Source: Sinomicrobium kalidii (lineage in GTDB: Bacteria > Bacteroidota > Bacteroidia > Flavobacteriales > Flavobacteriaceae). Taken from it: a stretch of 64,000 bases of DNA. A program made the position numbers and the translations under genes. The stretch is from NCBI RefSeq assembly GCF_021183825.1, contig NZ_CP089211.1:4632501-4696500 (forward strand). The letters run 5' to 3'. Every line of letters begins with the position of its first letter. Position 1 is the stretch's first letter. Below are positions 34,314 to 44,222 of the stretch, piece after piece. The notes under the pieces are model-generated. The model was not told the origin of the DNA. It saw only the letters and a list, made by a program, of their open reading frames with translations, and made no database searches.

Positions 34314-35480
34314 ATGAAAATGGAAAGCAAACTGATATTAAAGAAGCTGTTGAACCTGTTAACCGGAGAGGAGGAGGAAATTTTTGATCAATGGTATAAC
34401 GAGTCTTCTGAGAATAGAAAATACTTTGAAGAAGAAAGGAAAAAATACCTTGACCTTGTTCCGGACAGTATGGATATAGATAAAACTGCCGCCTGGGAAA
34501 ATGTGGAACGCAAGCTCCCCGCTGATGTTCCCGCGGTTGAGCAAACAAAAAAACAAAAATCATATTGGAAATATGCGATTGCAGCATCTGTTGTCCTGTT
34601 CATTTCCCTCGGTATCTTTTTCTACGATGATGTTTTAAGGGGAAATGCAACCGAAAGTAAAATAGAAACAGGCAGCAGCAAAGCCATCCTCACTTTGGAA
34701 GACGGCACGCAGGTGCCCCTGAAAAAAGGAGAAGCCTACACTTCGGGGAATGTAAACAGTGACGGTGAATCTGTAGTGTATGCTGCGGATGAAAACGTCG
34801 CAAAAGAAATCAGTTATAACGAGCTTACCGTACCCCGTGGCGGGGAATTCCTGCTTTTGCTGGCAGACAGCACCAGGGTATGGCTCAATTCGGATACGAA
34901 GATCAGGTACCCCAATACGTTCATTGACGGACAGCCACGGATTGTAGAATTACGCTATGGTGAGGCCTTTTTCGAGGTAACTTCCGCAGAAAAGCACGGT
35001 GGCAGCGCCTTTAGGGTAACTACCCGAAACCAGGAGATCGAAGTGCTGGGCACACAGTTCAACGTGTCGGCTTACCGCGAGGACAAGGCTGTGACCAGCA
35101 CCCTGGTGGAGGGGAAAGTGGCTGTGAATACTGGTAATACCAAAAAAGAACTGAAACCCGGAGAGCAGGCTATAGTAACGAAAGATGATCCGGAGATCAC
35201 TGTGAGTACTGTAGATGTCAATAATTATATTACATGGAGGAATGGATTTTTCGGTTTTGATGAAAAACCCTTAGCGGAAATCATGCAAACCTTATCCCGA
35301 TGGTATGATGTGGAAGTGGAATTTGAGAATAAGTCTTTACAAAATATCCGCTTTAGCGGCGTATTGGGCAGACGGGAACCTATCAAAGTCCTGTTGTCCC
35401 TTATATCTGAATTTGACAGGGATGTAGAGTTTGAGATTAAAGGCAGGAAAATACTTGTAAAAGAAGCTTCTTCAAATTAG
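34314..35480 (+). CDS. FecR family anti-sigma factor
   Basis: 388 aa. N-terminal sigma-binding helices (1-45), one membrane segment (about 85-104, YWKYAIAASVVLFISLGIFF), periplasmic FecR domain (about 165-265, LTVPRGGEFLLLLADSTRVWLNS), and DUF4974 (about 305-385, DEKPLAEIMQTLSRWYDVEVEF) that contacts the STN domain of the TonB transducer. Holds the ECF sigma factor inactive until SusC reports substrate. Located 58 bp after the DsbD-alpha gene and 175 bp before susC. Confidence 0.95.
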   Translation: MKMESKLILKKLLNLLTGEEEEIFDQWYNESSENRKYFEEERKKYLDLVPDSMDIDKTAAWENVERKLPADVPAVEQTKKQKSYWKYAIAASVVLFISLGIFFYDDVLRGNATESKIETGSSKAILTLEDGTQVPLKKGEAYTSGNVNSDGESVVYAADENVAKEISYNELTVPRGGEFLLLLADSTRVWLNSDTKIRYPNTFIDGQPRIVELRYGEAFFEVTSAEKHGGSAFRVTTRNQEIEVLGTQFNVSAYREDKAVTSTLVEGKVAVNTGNTKKELKPGEQAIVTKDDPEITVSTVDVNNYITWRNGFFGFDEKPLAEIMQTLSRWYDVEVEFENKSLQNIRFSGVLGRREPIKVLLSLISEFDRDVEFEIKGRKILVKEASSN

Positions 35481-35568
35481 AAGCTACATATAACTAAAAA
35501 CACCATTGCCTATGAGCTAAAGACAAAAGAATTTTAAATAGTGTAAACCCCAATACATTAAAAATTAA

Positions 35569-35613
35569 AAAAGGGAAAGTTAAGGTCACCACAACACGAA
35601 ACATTTCCCTTTT
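35569..35613 (+). terminator. Hairpin between fecR and the SusC gene
   Basis: AAAAGGGAAA (35569-35578) / TTTCCCTTTT (35604-35613), 10-bp perfect stem ending in four T. Placed to reduce read-through from fecR into the SusC gene; a weak or conditional terminator. Confidence 0.55.
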
Positions 35614-35655
35614 ATAGAGCATTAGTTAGGTAATAACCAATGAATACACAAATTT

Positions 35656-38600
35656 ATGAAAATTGGGCAAACAAACACGCATTTTTCCCGTGTAGAAAAA
35701 GCAATACTGTTTTTAATGAGGGCATTTATAGGTTTGTTCTGTATGGTTACTTTTGGTTTTACATCAAATCACGGGTTTCCCCAAACCACGGTCGATATTG
35801 ATGCGGACGCCACCATGACCGTATTCGAGGTATTTGACCTTATACAAGATCAAACGGAGTATTATTTTATTTATAAAAAAGAACCTCTAAAAGGGCTTTC
35901 GCCCATAGCTGTAAAAAAAGGCCGGATAAAAGTTTCGGAGTTGCTTGGCAATACGCTTAGCTTGAGTAAGTATACCTATAAAGTAAAACCGGACAAAACA
36001 ATAATCATCTCCCGAAAGAAACATGCTGAAACCGGAGCTACTTCCACTGAAATTCAACAACTCCGGGTGAGCGGCACGGTAACAGCCGCGCCGGACAATA
36101 CCCCCTTGCCCGGAGTTAATATTATTGTTAAGGGGACTTCCCGTGGCACCATGTCTGATGCCGATGGTAATTATAACATTACGGTACGTGCCACGGATAT
36201 CCTTTCCTTTTCTTTTGTGGGCTATAGAACTGTGGAGATTCCTGTGGATGGGCGTACTACTGTGAATACACAGTTGGAAGAAGCTGTTACTACACTGGAA
36301 GGTGTGGAGGTCAATGCAGGATATTATATCGTAAAAGACCGGGAGAGGACAGGAAATATTAGTCGTGTAACTTCTGAAGAAATAGAACTCCAACCTATTG
36401 TGAGTCCTTTGGAGGCATTACAAGGGAGAATGGCGGGGGTAGAAATCATACAACAAAGTGGAGTACCGGGAACACAAACACGTTTTCGCATACGAGGTCA
36501 AAATAGCTTAAGAACATCAGGAAACTTACCCTTATATATCATTGATGGGATTCCTGTAGATTCTAATGTCTTAAGTAGTTCAGGAGGACTAACCTCCGTG
36601 GGGATAGATCCTTTAAATACATTAAATCTATCCAATATAGAAAGTATAGAAGTTTTAAAAGATGCCGACGCGACTGCTATTTATGGTTCCAGAGGTGCTA
36701 ATGGGGTGGTTTTAATTACTACAAAAAAAAGTTCAGATTTTCCTCAAAAAACTGGAGTAGAGTTCCAAATCTATGGTGGGATTAGTACGGTATCAAATAA
36801 ATTGGACCTTTTAAATACGGAACAATACTTGGCATTGCGCAAAGAAGCATTTGAAAATGATGGGGTTACTCCAACCGAATTTAATGCTGTAGATTTAGTG
36901 GTTTGGGATCAAGATCGTTACACGAACTGGCAGAAAAAGCTTTTCGGAGGCACTGCCCAGGTTACAGATTTAAATATGGCAATATCGGGAGGGAATGAAA
37001 CTACATCCTATCGTTTGAGTGGGGCTTATCATAGTCAGGGAAATGTTTTTCCAGGCGATTTTACATATCAAAAGGTAACTATGGGGTTAAATCTCAACCA
37101 TAGATCAAAAAATCAAAAATACCATATGAACCTATCCGTAAACTATGGGGTGGATGATAATGAACTTTTTCACGGACAAGGTTTTGTTGGAGATGCGATT
37201 ATTTTACCTCCAAATGCACCGGAATTGTATAACGAGGATGGATTATTAAACTGGGAAAATTCAACATGGACCAATCCTTTGGCCGTAACCAACCAGGATA
37301 CCAGGGCAGAAACCAATAATTTGGTATCCAATCTGGTCATGTCTTATAGATTAGTACCCAACCTTATCCTGAAGGCCAATATGGGATATTCACACCTGAA
37401 TATGAATGAAAAGGTCAAACGATCGATTGATGCCTATGACCCCGCGGACTGGGATCGCAGGACCAGTAGTTCACTTCATGGAGATACGAAACGAAAATCC
37501 TGGATTATTGAACCTCAACTAATATACAGTTCAAAGACAGGTATTGGAAACATAGAAGCATTGCTGGGAACTACATTTCAACATAGTGAAAACAATACCT
37601 TGAGAATAACTGGAACCGGCTATTCAGACAAACGATTAATAGGCAACCTGGCAGCCGCAGAAGAGGTTAGAATAAATTCTAACACAAATGCACAATATCG
37701 ATATCATGCCATTTTTGGTCGCATTGGGTATAATTGGCATAAAAAGTACTTTATTAATTTAACGGGCCGACGCGATGGTTCTTCTCGGTTTGGACAGGAT
37801 AGACGATTTGCGAATTTTGGTGCGATTGGCGGCGCATGGATTTTTTCTGAAGAGGATTTTGTAAAGAAGAGCATGCCTTTTTTGTCTTTTGGAAAACTTA
37901 GAGGAAGTTACGGTATTACGGGAAGCGACCAGGTAGGCGATTACGCCTATTTGGATACTTATCAACCGACTCCGGGACCTGGTGGACTTTATCCGACGGA
38001 ACTTAGTAATCCGTATTATTCCTGGGAAGAGAATAAGAAGCTGGAAGCTGCAATGGATCTAAGTTTTTTTCGAAACAGGGTTAATCTTGGAGTAAGCTGG
38101 TATCGTAACCGTTCGTCCAACCAATTGGTAGGATATCCCTTGGCGGGCACTACAGGTTTTAGTTTGGTGCAAGCCAATTTACCGGCTACCGTACAAAATA
38201 TGGGATGGGAAATTGAATTATCGACCATGAATATCCAATTAAACGACTTTCAATGGCAAACTGCATTGAACTTATCGATTCCTAAAAATAAACTGATTAG
38301 TTATCCGGATTTAGAAAGTTCTTCCTATGCAAATACCTATAGAGTTGGACATCCACTAAATATTTCATTAAGATATATATATGATGGCATAGACCCGGAT
38401 ACCGGTTTTTACCGTGTAGTTGATGTCAATGAAGATGGAAGGTTGGATAACAACGACCGTACAGTGATCTCTTTTAATGGAAGGAATCTATTTGGTGGAA
38501 TCAATAACGAATTTCGATATAAGAATTTATCGTTTAGTTTTTTAATGGAATTTGTAAAGCACAAGGAGGCTCCATATAACTATACTGTTCCTCCTGGACG

Positions 38601-38955
38601 GTATGGAAATATTACTATCGAAAATTATAATGTATGGAAACAACCAGGAGATGAAACCAATATACAAAGGGCGTCACAATCTATTCAAGCATTATTATCG
38701 GATATTAATTTTAGGAATAGTGATCAATTTCTTTCAGATGCTTCTTTTATAAGGTTAAAGACATTGTCGATTTCCTATAATCTACCCAAAAAGGTATTGG
38801 GCTCTTTTTCTGCTCAAAGTTGTCGTATTTATGCCCATGCCCAGAACCTTTTCACGATAACCGGATACAAAGGTTTAGATCCTCAATTTCCGGGAGGTTC
38901 TACCCGTTTACCCGTTTTAAAAAGTATGACTTTAGGCATTCAATTAAAATTTTAA
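35656..38955 (+). CDS. SusC/RagA-family TonB-dependent transducer with STN domain
   Basis: 1099 aa. Long N-terminal export signal (about 1-42), STN domain (about 46-119, VFEVFDLIQDQTEYYFIYKK), carboxypeptidase-regulatory domain (about 137-212, GTVTAAPDNTPLPGVNIIVKG), plug (about 230-355, SIEVLKDADATAIYGSRGANGVVLITTKK), barrel to C-terminal IQLKF. The STN domain shows that it signals to FecR. The partner SusD follows after 11 bp. An M16 peptidase is third in the operon, so peptides, as for RagAB, are likelier than glycans. Base composition drops from near 50% GC in the first 800 bp to under 40% from about 36.45 kb, within the plug-coding part: a mosaic gene. Confidence 0.95.
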   Translation: MKIGQTNTHFSRVEKAILFLMRAFIGLFCMVTFGFTSNHGFPQTTVDIDADATMTVFEVFDLIQDQTEYYFIYKKEPLKGLSPIAVKKGRIKVSELLGNTLSLSKYTYKVKPDKTIIISRKKHAETGATSTEIQQLRVSGTVTAAPDNTPLPGVNIIVKGTSRGTMSDADGNYNITVRATDILSFSFVGYRTVEIPVDGRTTVNTQLEEAVTTLEGVEVNAGYYIVKDRERTGNISRVTSEEIELQPIVSPLEALQGRMAGVEIIQQSGVPGTQTRFRIRGQNSLRTSGNLPLYIIDGIPVDSNVLSSSGGLTSVGIDPLNTLNLSNIESIEVLKDADATAIYGSRGANGVVLITTKKSSDFPQKTGVEFQIYGGISTVSNKLDLLNTEQYLALRKEAFENDGVTPTEFNAVDLVVWDQDRYTNWQKKLFGGTAQVTDLNMAISGGNETTSYRLSGAYHSQGNVFPGDFTYQKVTMGLNLNHRSKNQKYHMNLSVNYGVDDNELFHGQGFVGDAIILPPNAPELYNEDGLLNWENSTWTNPLAVTNQDTRAETNNLVSNLVMSYRLVPNLILKANMGYSHLNMNEKVKRSIDAYDPADWDRRTSSSLHGDTKRKSWIIEPQLIYSSKTGIGNIEALLGTTFQHSENNTLRITGTGYSDKRLIGNLAAAEEVRINSNTNAQYRYHAIFGRIGYNWHKKYFINLTGRRDGSSRFGQDRRFANFGAIGGAWIFSEEDFVKKSMPFLSFGKLRGSYGITGSDQVGDYAYLDTYQPTPGPGGLYPTELSNPYYSWEENKKLEAAMDLSFFRNRVNLGVSWYRNRSSNQLVGYPLAGTTGFSLVQANLPATVQNMGWEIELSTMNIQLNDFQWQTALNLSIPKNKLISYPDLESSSYANTYRVGHPLNISLRYIYDGIDPDTGFYRVVDVNEDGRLDNNDRTVISFNGRNLFGGINNEFRYKNLSFSFLMEFVKHKEAPYNYTVPPGRYGNITIENYNVWKQPGDETNIQRASQSIQALLSDINFRNSDQFLSDASFIRLKTLSISYNLPKKVLGSFSAQSCRIYAHAQNLFTITGYKGLDPQFPGGSTRLPVLKSMTLGIQLKF

Positions 38956-38966
38956 AAGCTGTAATT

Positions 38967-40382
38967 ATGAAAATTACTTTTTCCAGACATACATCAGCGA
39001 TACTTGCAAGTTTTTTCTTTTTCGTTTCCTGCGAGGATTTTGTGGATGTTGACTTACCGGACGATAAGATAGCCTCCCAAACAGTTTTTGCAAATGATAA
39101 CACTGCATTAGATGCAATGCAAGGCATCTATAATCAATTGTTTAATGTACAATTTTCTTCAGGAAGTTCCAGTTCTGTTACATTTTTATCCGGATTATCT
39201 GCGGATACCTTTATGGTTATCTCTTCCAATCAAACGAATTTGGAATTTCTTCAGAATGAGATAACGATCCAAAATAGCAAAAACCTTTCTATCTGGAATA
39301 GTGCCTATAATATTATATATCAAACCAACGCTGTTTTGGAAGGAATTGAAAATTCCAATACTTTATCCGATATCGTAGTAGAGCGTCTGAATGGAGAAGC
39401 TATGTTTGTCCGTGCATTTTGTTATTTCTATTTGGTGAATCTTTATGGTGATGTACCATTAATATTGACTACTGATTATAGTGTAAATACCCTAGCGTCA
39501 AGAGAAGATTTGAGCCTTGTTTATACACAAATTATTTCCGATTTGGAATATGCTATTGATGTTTTAGGGATCGAATATGAAGATAAAGAAAGAATCTATG
39601 CCAATCGTTATGTCGCTATGGCATTATTGGCAAGAGTCCATCTTTACTTACAAAACTGGAAGCAGGCCGAATCTTTAAGCAATGAAATTATACAGCAAAC
39701 AGCTATTTATGAAATTTTGGAAGACCCGGACGTAGTATTTATGGCCAATAGTAAAGAAGCGATCTGGCAGATTTCACCTATAGGAAGTGGTGAGGGGTTC
39801 GGGCATACCAATGAAGGCAATCAATTTATAATAACCTCTGCGTTTAGCAATGCTGTGGTTTTGTCAGATAGTTTTATGACTATTTGGGATTCGGACGACA
39901 AACGATCAGAACATTGGATAGGGAACATAGTAGAGGATGGCGAGGTCTATAATTACCCGTATAAGTACAAAGTACAGTTTGATGATTCAGGCTCAGAGGA
40001 AACTATATCAGAATATTCTATGGTATTACGACTAGCGGAGCAATATTTAATACGGGCAGAGGCCAGAGTGCAATTAGGGGATCTTCCCGGTGCGATATCT
40101 GATTTGGACGTGATAAGAAAAAGAGCCAATCTACCACTGATTTCTGAGATAAACCCAAGTGCTAATGCGGAAGAATTAGAACAGTTGTTACTGGAGGAGC
40201 GAAGAAAAGAACTGTTTACTGAATGGGGACATCGTTGGATGGACTTAAAACGGTGGGGCAAAGCTTCGGATATTTTGGGACAAACCAAAGATGATACGAT
40301 AGAGCCTATGGACCTTCTTTACCCCATCCCTGAAGAAGAAAGAAATAAAAACCCCAATCTATCCCAAAATCCTGGGTATTAA
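38967..40382 (+). CDS. SusD/RagB-family substrate-binding lipoprotein
   Basis: 471 aa from ATG 38967; an upstream extension (to 38820) is inside susC and lacks a signal. Lipobox FFVSC in SAILASFFFFVSCEDFVDVD. SusD-like TPR fold: N-terminal EDFVDVDLPDDKIASQTVF, RAFCYFYLVNLYGDVPL, ARVHLYLQNWKQAE, and the C-terminal LLLEERRKELFTEWGHRWMDLKRWG signature. It caps SusC at the cell surface and binds substrate. Its low GC matches the following genes. Confidence 0.95.
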   Translation: MKITFSRHTSAILASFFFFVSCEDFVDVDLPDDKIASQTVFANDNTALDAMQGIYNQLFNVQFSSGSSSSVTFLSGLSADTFMVISSNQTNLEFLQNEITIQNSKNLSIWNSAYNIIYQTNAVLEGIENSNTLSDIVVERLNGEAMFVRAFCYFYLVNLYGDVPLILTTDYSVNTLASREDLSLVYTQIISDLEYAIDVLGIEYEDKERIYANRYVAMALLARVHLYLQNWKQAESLSNEIIQQTAIYEILEDPDVVFMANSKEAIWQISPIGSGEGFGHTNEGNQFIITSAFSNAVVLSDSFMTIWDSDDKRSEHWIGNIVEDGEVYNYPYKYKVQFDDSGSEETISEYSMVLRLAEQYLIRAEARVQLGDLPGAISDLDVIRKRANLPLISEINPSANAEELEQLLLEERRKELFTEWGHRWMDLKRWGKASDILGQTKDDTIEPMDLLYPIPEEERNKNPNLSQNPGY

Positions 40383-40401
40383 TTACAAAAACAAAATCCT
40401 T

Positions 40402-43257
40402 ATGATAATTTTAAAAAGCTTTTTATTGCTATTTGGTCTTTTTAATGGAATCACAGTTTTTGGACAAACAGTTGAAAATAACCGTAGTACTGAACCTCTT
40501 GACCCAGAAATCTATTTTGGACAGTTGGATAACGGTTTTAGGTATTATATCAAGCCTGTGGATACGGAAAACTCTAAAGTACTGATGAGTTTGTATATTA
40601 AGGTAGGTCATAGTCATGAAGGTAAGGATAAAAGGGATGTAGCCCATTTTTTGGAACATATGGCAGCTTTACACACCAAAAACTTCACCCATTTATATAG
40701 CAATACAAAATTATTAAACTCTATAGGTATGGATATGATAGATGTTCGTGCCAATACTGGGATTGAATATACTCAATATCAATTTAACTTCCCTGTAGAT
40801 GCAGATAGTAAAAAAGCATTGGAGACTGGATTATCATGGTTTCATGGCATTGTAGGAAGAGAGGTAGAGTTTCAAAAAGATGATGTTGACGTGCAGCGAA
40901 AGGCTATCTATGAAGAAATAGTTGGACGTCATTATAAGGATAATTATATCCAATCTAAGATGTTTAATGCAATTTATGGCAGTGGAGCAGATCTCATAAA
41001 GCCGGAGAATTATGAACATTATTTTCAAAATTTAGATATAAAAAAAATAATCAGGTTTTATAAGGATTGGTATCGCCCGGATCTTGCTTCATTGGTTGTG
41101 GTAGGGAACATTAAAGATGTAGAAGCCATGGAGCATCAGATTCGGAAAATGTTTTCAAAACTTCAGGTAAATCCAGATTCTCGCCCTCATGAAGATTGGC
41201 ATCTGAATTACCTGCGTCGACCTTGTCAGTTTGTTGTTTTGGAAAATGATGTAGAAGCGTTTGGAGGACTATCGAATGATGAAGTAGGCATTTATACGTT
41301 AATACGGAATTCTAAATACCAAGAAAGGGGAACTTGGGCTGGAGTGAAAAGGGGATTAATAAAAGAACTTCTGAAGAATGTTGTTCGGATTAGGTTTGAC
41401 TACTATCAGAAATACACCCATCAAACCTCTTATAAACTTCATTATAATTACAGTCGATCTGGTAACCTCATAAGGGTTATAGCTGGGGAAGGGAAAGAAC
41501 GGAAAGGCTTGCAACAGGCCTTTGGCATACTCAAAGATATTAAGTCCAATGGTATCACTAAAGAAGAATGGGACAAGATTAGAAAGGATAAGTTACAGGG
41601 AATGCAAAATATAGAGGATAATCCACATTATTGGAAGAAAGCCATTTGGAGTTATGATGTATATGGGGAGGCTCTTCCGGTCAATAAGAACCAGAGATTG
41701 CAAAAGTGGTTGGAAAATCTATCTTTGGATGAACTTCATACTTGGTTTTTGGAAGTTTTATCCGAGATGCCGGATGATATAGGTATTATTGCCGCCAAAG
41801 GAAATAAAGCCTTGTCATATACGGAAAAAAAAGTGCGCCACTGGATAGAAGAGGCTGCTCCTATTGCCAATATATACAAGCCAACCGCCCCGGAATCACT
41901 AATGAGTAAAGAAGAGGTTTCTAGATTACCTGATGTTGTTTATACGAAGAGGGAGAACCCTGAACTTCGTGTTAAGGAACTTAAATTTGAAAATGGGGTA
42001 AAGGTAGTGTTGCAAAATGTAGATAGTACACCAGATAAGGTCCTGGTGCATGGTTTTAGCCCCAAAGGAATTTCATGTTTTTCCAAAGACGAGTATTGTT
42101 CTGCGGTTTTTGCTCCTACTATTTTCAACTATTCTGGGGTAGGAAGGTGGAACAAGTTCGAATTAGAGCAGTTTTTTGCTGAGACCAGTTTTCCTTACGG
42201 CATTGAGCACTATATCGATTATGCGACAAGCGGGATAAAAGGGGAAGCCACTTTGTCCGATTTGGAAGATTTATTACAACTTATATACTTATATTTTACG
42301 GCTCCCAGAAAAGATACAAAAACCTTTACAAGATGGAAGAATGAGGAAAAGGAAATGTATTTGCACCGACAAAGTGGTGTTTTAAACTTTGATATGAAGG
42401 ATAAATTAATAACTTCCATAGCTAAGGACAGTACAATTGTGACGCCTGGTGGAACGCGACGTTTTAAAAGTTCAAAAGGGATAGGTTTGGATGAGGCTTA
42501 TCAAGCTTACAAGAATATTTATGGAAATGCCCGTAATTTTACTTTTTTGATTAGTGGTAAATATCCTGAAGAAAAGATAATTTATTTGCTAACCAAATAT
42601 TTGGGGAATTTACCTGGTGATGATAAGTCAATAGATTGTCTACCACCAGTTTTACCTAGGGAAATTCATAAAGTATCGTTGTATAAGGAAATGACACCAG
42701 AAGAAGGATTGGATAATGCCAAGATAAGGTGGTGGTATGTATGGCCTATGGATACCTCCTATAATTGGCAAGAGGATATTAAGTTGGATTTCTTAGGCCG
42801 CGTGATAATGCGGGAAGTACAAAATATACGTGATGTTAAAAAGCGTGGTGTATATATAGCTTATGCTGGTAAACAGAATATGTCCTCTTTACAATGGAGT
42901 ACAATCTCAATAAATGTCGATTGTACAACAGAAGAATGGGGGCTGGTACTGGGGGATATGGAAGAAATAGAGAGAGAGTTAAAAGAAAAGAAATTAACGA
43001 CAGATATGTTTAATATAGTAGCCCGATGGCTTATAGAAAAATACCAAGCAGCTATAGCTAATGATAATGTTCAGGAAAAATCCAAGAAGTTATATCAATA
43101 CTATCGCCATGGGGAAAACATTGTAACTATAGAAGAGGTATTGAATTATATACAATCTCTTACTCGCGAAGATATTCTAAAGACAGCTAAGAAGTATTTA
43201 AAAGAACAATACCGTTCTGAATATATAGCAAAAAGTAAAATGGTAGATACACCGTAA
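40402..43257 (+). CDS. Periplasmic M16 (pitrilysin/insulinase) zinc metallopeptidase
   Basis: 951 aa with signal peptide MIILKSFLLLFGLFNGITVFGQ. Zinc motif HFLEH (82-86) in AHFLEHMAALHTKNF, with a further acidic ligand likely at Glu171/172 (RKAIYEEIVG). Two M16 halves: active N-terminal half and inactive C-terminal half (about 510-950). M16 enzymes enclose and cut oligopeptides of about 10-70 residues, so this one probably digests peptides imported by the SusCD pair. It starts 19 bp after susD. Very AT-rich codon use. Confidence 0.95.
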   Translation: MIILKSFLLLFGLFNGITVFGQTVENNRSTEPLDPEIYFGQLDNGFRYYIKPVDTENSKVLMSLYIKVGHSHEGKDKRDVAHFLEHMAALHTKNFTHLYSNTKLLNSIGMDMIDVRANTGIEYTQYQFNFPVDADSKKALETGLSWFHGIVGREVEFQKDDVDVQRKAIYEEIVGRHYKDNYIQSKMFNAIYGSGADLIKPENYEHYFQNLDIKKIIRFYKDWYRPDLASLVVVGNIKDVEAMEHQIRKMFSKLQVNPDSRPHEDWHLNYLRRPCQFVVLENDVEAFGGLSNDEVGIYTLIRNSKYQERGTWAGVKRGLIKELLKNVVRIRFDYYQKYTHQTSYKLHYNYSRSGNLIRVIAGEGKERKGLQQAFGILKDIKSNGITKEEWDKIRKDKLQGMQNIEDNPHYWKKAIWSYDVYGEALPVNKNQRLQKWLENLSLDELHTWFLEVLSEMPDDIGIIAAKGNKALSYTEKKVRHWIEEAAPIANIYKPTAPESLMSKEEVSRLPDVVYTKRENPELRVKELKFENGVKVVLQNVDSTPDKVLVHGFSPKGISCFSKDEYCSAVFAPTIFNYSGVGRWNKFELEQFFAETSFPYGIEHYIDYATSGIKGEATLSDLEDLLQLIYLYFTAPRKDTKTFTRWKNEEKEMYLHRQSGVLNFDMKDKLITSIAKDSTIVTPGGTRRFKSSKGIGLDEAYQAYKNIYGNARNFTFLISGKYPEEKIIYLLTKYLGNLPGDDKSIDCLPPVLPREIHKVSLYKEMTPEEGLDNAKIRWWYVWPMDTSYNWQEDIKLDFLGRVIMREVQNIRDVKKRGVYIAYAGKQNMSSLQWSTISINVDCTTEEWGLVLGDMEEIERELKEKKLTTDMFNIVARWLIEKYQAAIANDNVQEKSKKLYQYYRHGENIVTIEEVLNYIQSLTREDILKTAKKYLKEQYRSEYIAKSKMVDTP

Positions 43258-43273
43258 ACAAAATTGTTGTAAT

Positions 43274-43312
43274 AAAAAACCCTGGGAAAAACATTTTCCC
43301 AGGGTTTTTTTT
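43274..43312. terminator. Bidirectional terminator between the M16 gene and the DUF6520-like gene
   Basis: 17-bp perfect stem AAAAAACCCTGGGAAAA (43274-43290) / TTTTCCCAGGGTTTTTT (43294-43310), loop ACA. The A and T tracts at both sides serve both strands of this convergent pair. Confidence 0.9.
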
Positions 43313-43319
43313 AACAGAA

Positions 43320-43616
43320 TTAATCAGGAATAACAATTGGAGGCACCTCATTAGTTTTTAACGGTGTAGAAAAACTGGAATCGTCATATACCTGATATGG
43401 TCCTTCTTCGGGGGCCAGGCTTTCTATAATTACCTCACACTGGTTTGACAGTTGTTCATTAACTTCACAATTAACTTGTGTTTGTAATTCATAGGGAGTT
43501 CCATCTTGTAGTTCGACAAAGAGCCCTGTATTCATAGCTGAGAACACAGATGCAAAAGACAATCCGACAGAACACAAGATAGCCATTACCGGCAAAATAA
43601 ACTTAAACTTTTTCAT
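43320..43616 (-). CDS. Small exported two-cysteine protein (DUF6520-like)
   Basis: 98 aa. Signal peptide MKKFKFILPVMAILCSVGLSFA; the mature part of about 76 residues has just two cysteines, Cys50 and Cys60 (VNCEVNEQLSNQC), able to form one disulfide loop, an acidic character and a hydrophobic tail PPIVIPD. The N-terminal wording agrees with the DUF6520 family of Flavobacteriia, whose function is unknown. It follows the DoxX/MauE-type gene on the same strand after 120 bp. Such small disulfide proteins next to MauE-like proteins suggest a substrate for thiol oxidation or an exported peptide. Confidence 0.7.
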   Translation of the reverse strand: MKKFKFILPVMAILCSVGLSFASVFSAMNTGLFVELQDGTPYELQTQVNCEVNEQLSNQCEVIIESLAPEEGPYQVYDDSSFSTPLKTNEVPPIVIPD

Positions 43617-43736
43617 GGTTGAAAATATTAATAGGTTAATAAAAGTTGCTTACTCTTTTTCTACAGGTTTTCAGCTTACCCCTGCTTCTGTTGCAACAAG
43701 AAGTTTTTAATAATATGGGTGTAAACCCATCTACTT

Positions 43737-44222
43737 TTAATGTTTTAAAAGAGTTGTGTTGGTTAAGGAGGTATTTGTATTATTTCTTCTGTGTAATAAA
43801 ATACCTGTCAATGCCAGTAAAGTAAAACAAACATTGAAAATCAAATGTTCTCCCCAGTCAAGGCTGGAAATAACACCACCACAGGAACAAGGCCTATTGG
43901 GACTAAATACAAGAATCCCACCAACGTAAACAGTAAACAGGCACATAAGTATAAATGCGCCATATAATCCCTTTAATCTGGTTTTTGGAAAAGCAATACA
44001 TAAGGCGATTATGATTTCTACAATGGGTATAAACGAAGATATAAAGGAAATTAAGGATTTATCTTCAAATAGCGGACTATTAATTAAACTATAATAAAAT
44101 TGAGTGTGATCCAATAGCTTTGTCATACCTGTATACATAAAGAGTATCACCAGAAGAAAAGCTATAATTTCCATGAAAATTTTGCGATATCTAACTATGT
44201 AATTTGATATTGAATTTTTCAT
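43737..44222 (-). CDS. MauE/DoxX-family redox-associated membrane protein
   Basis: 161 aa with four membrane helices (about 16-34, 58-78, 88-106, 127-143). The periplasmic side loop carries CSCGG (Cys112, Cys114) in PNRPCSCGGVISSLDWGEH, the typical motif of MauE-like proteins, which help disulfide formation in exported proteins such as methylamine dehydrogenase small subunit. It heads a two-gene unit with the small two-cysteine protein. Low GC like the SusCD-M16 operon opposite, suggesting a shared origin. Confidence 0.85.
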   Translation of the reverse strand: MKNSISNYIVRYRKIFMEIIAFLLVILFMYTGMTKLLDHTQFYYSLINSPLFEDKSLISFISSFIPIVEIIIALCIAFPKTRLKGLYGAFILMCLFTVYVGGILVFSPNRPCSCGGVISSLDWGEHLIFNVCFTLLALTGILLHRRNNTNTSLTNTTLLKH

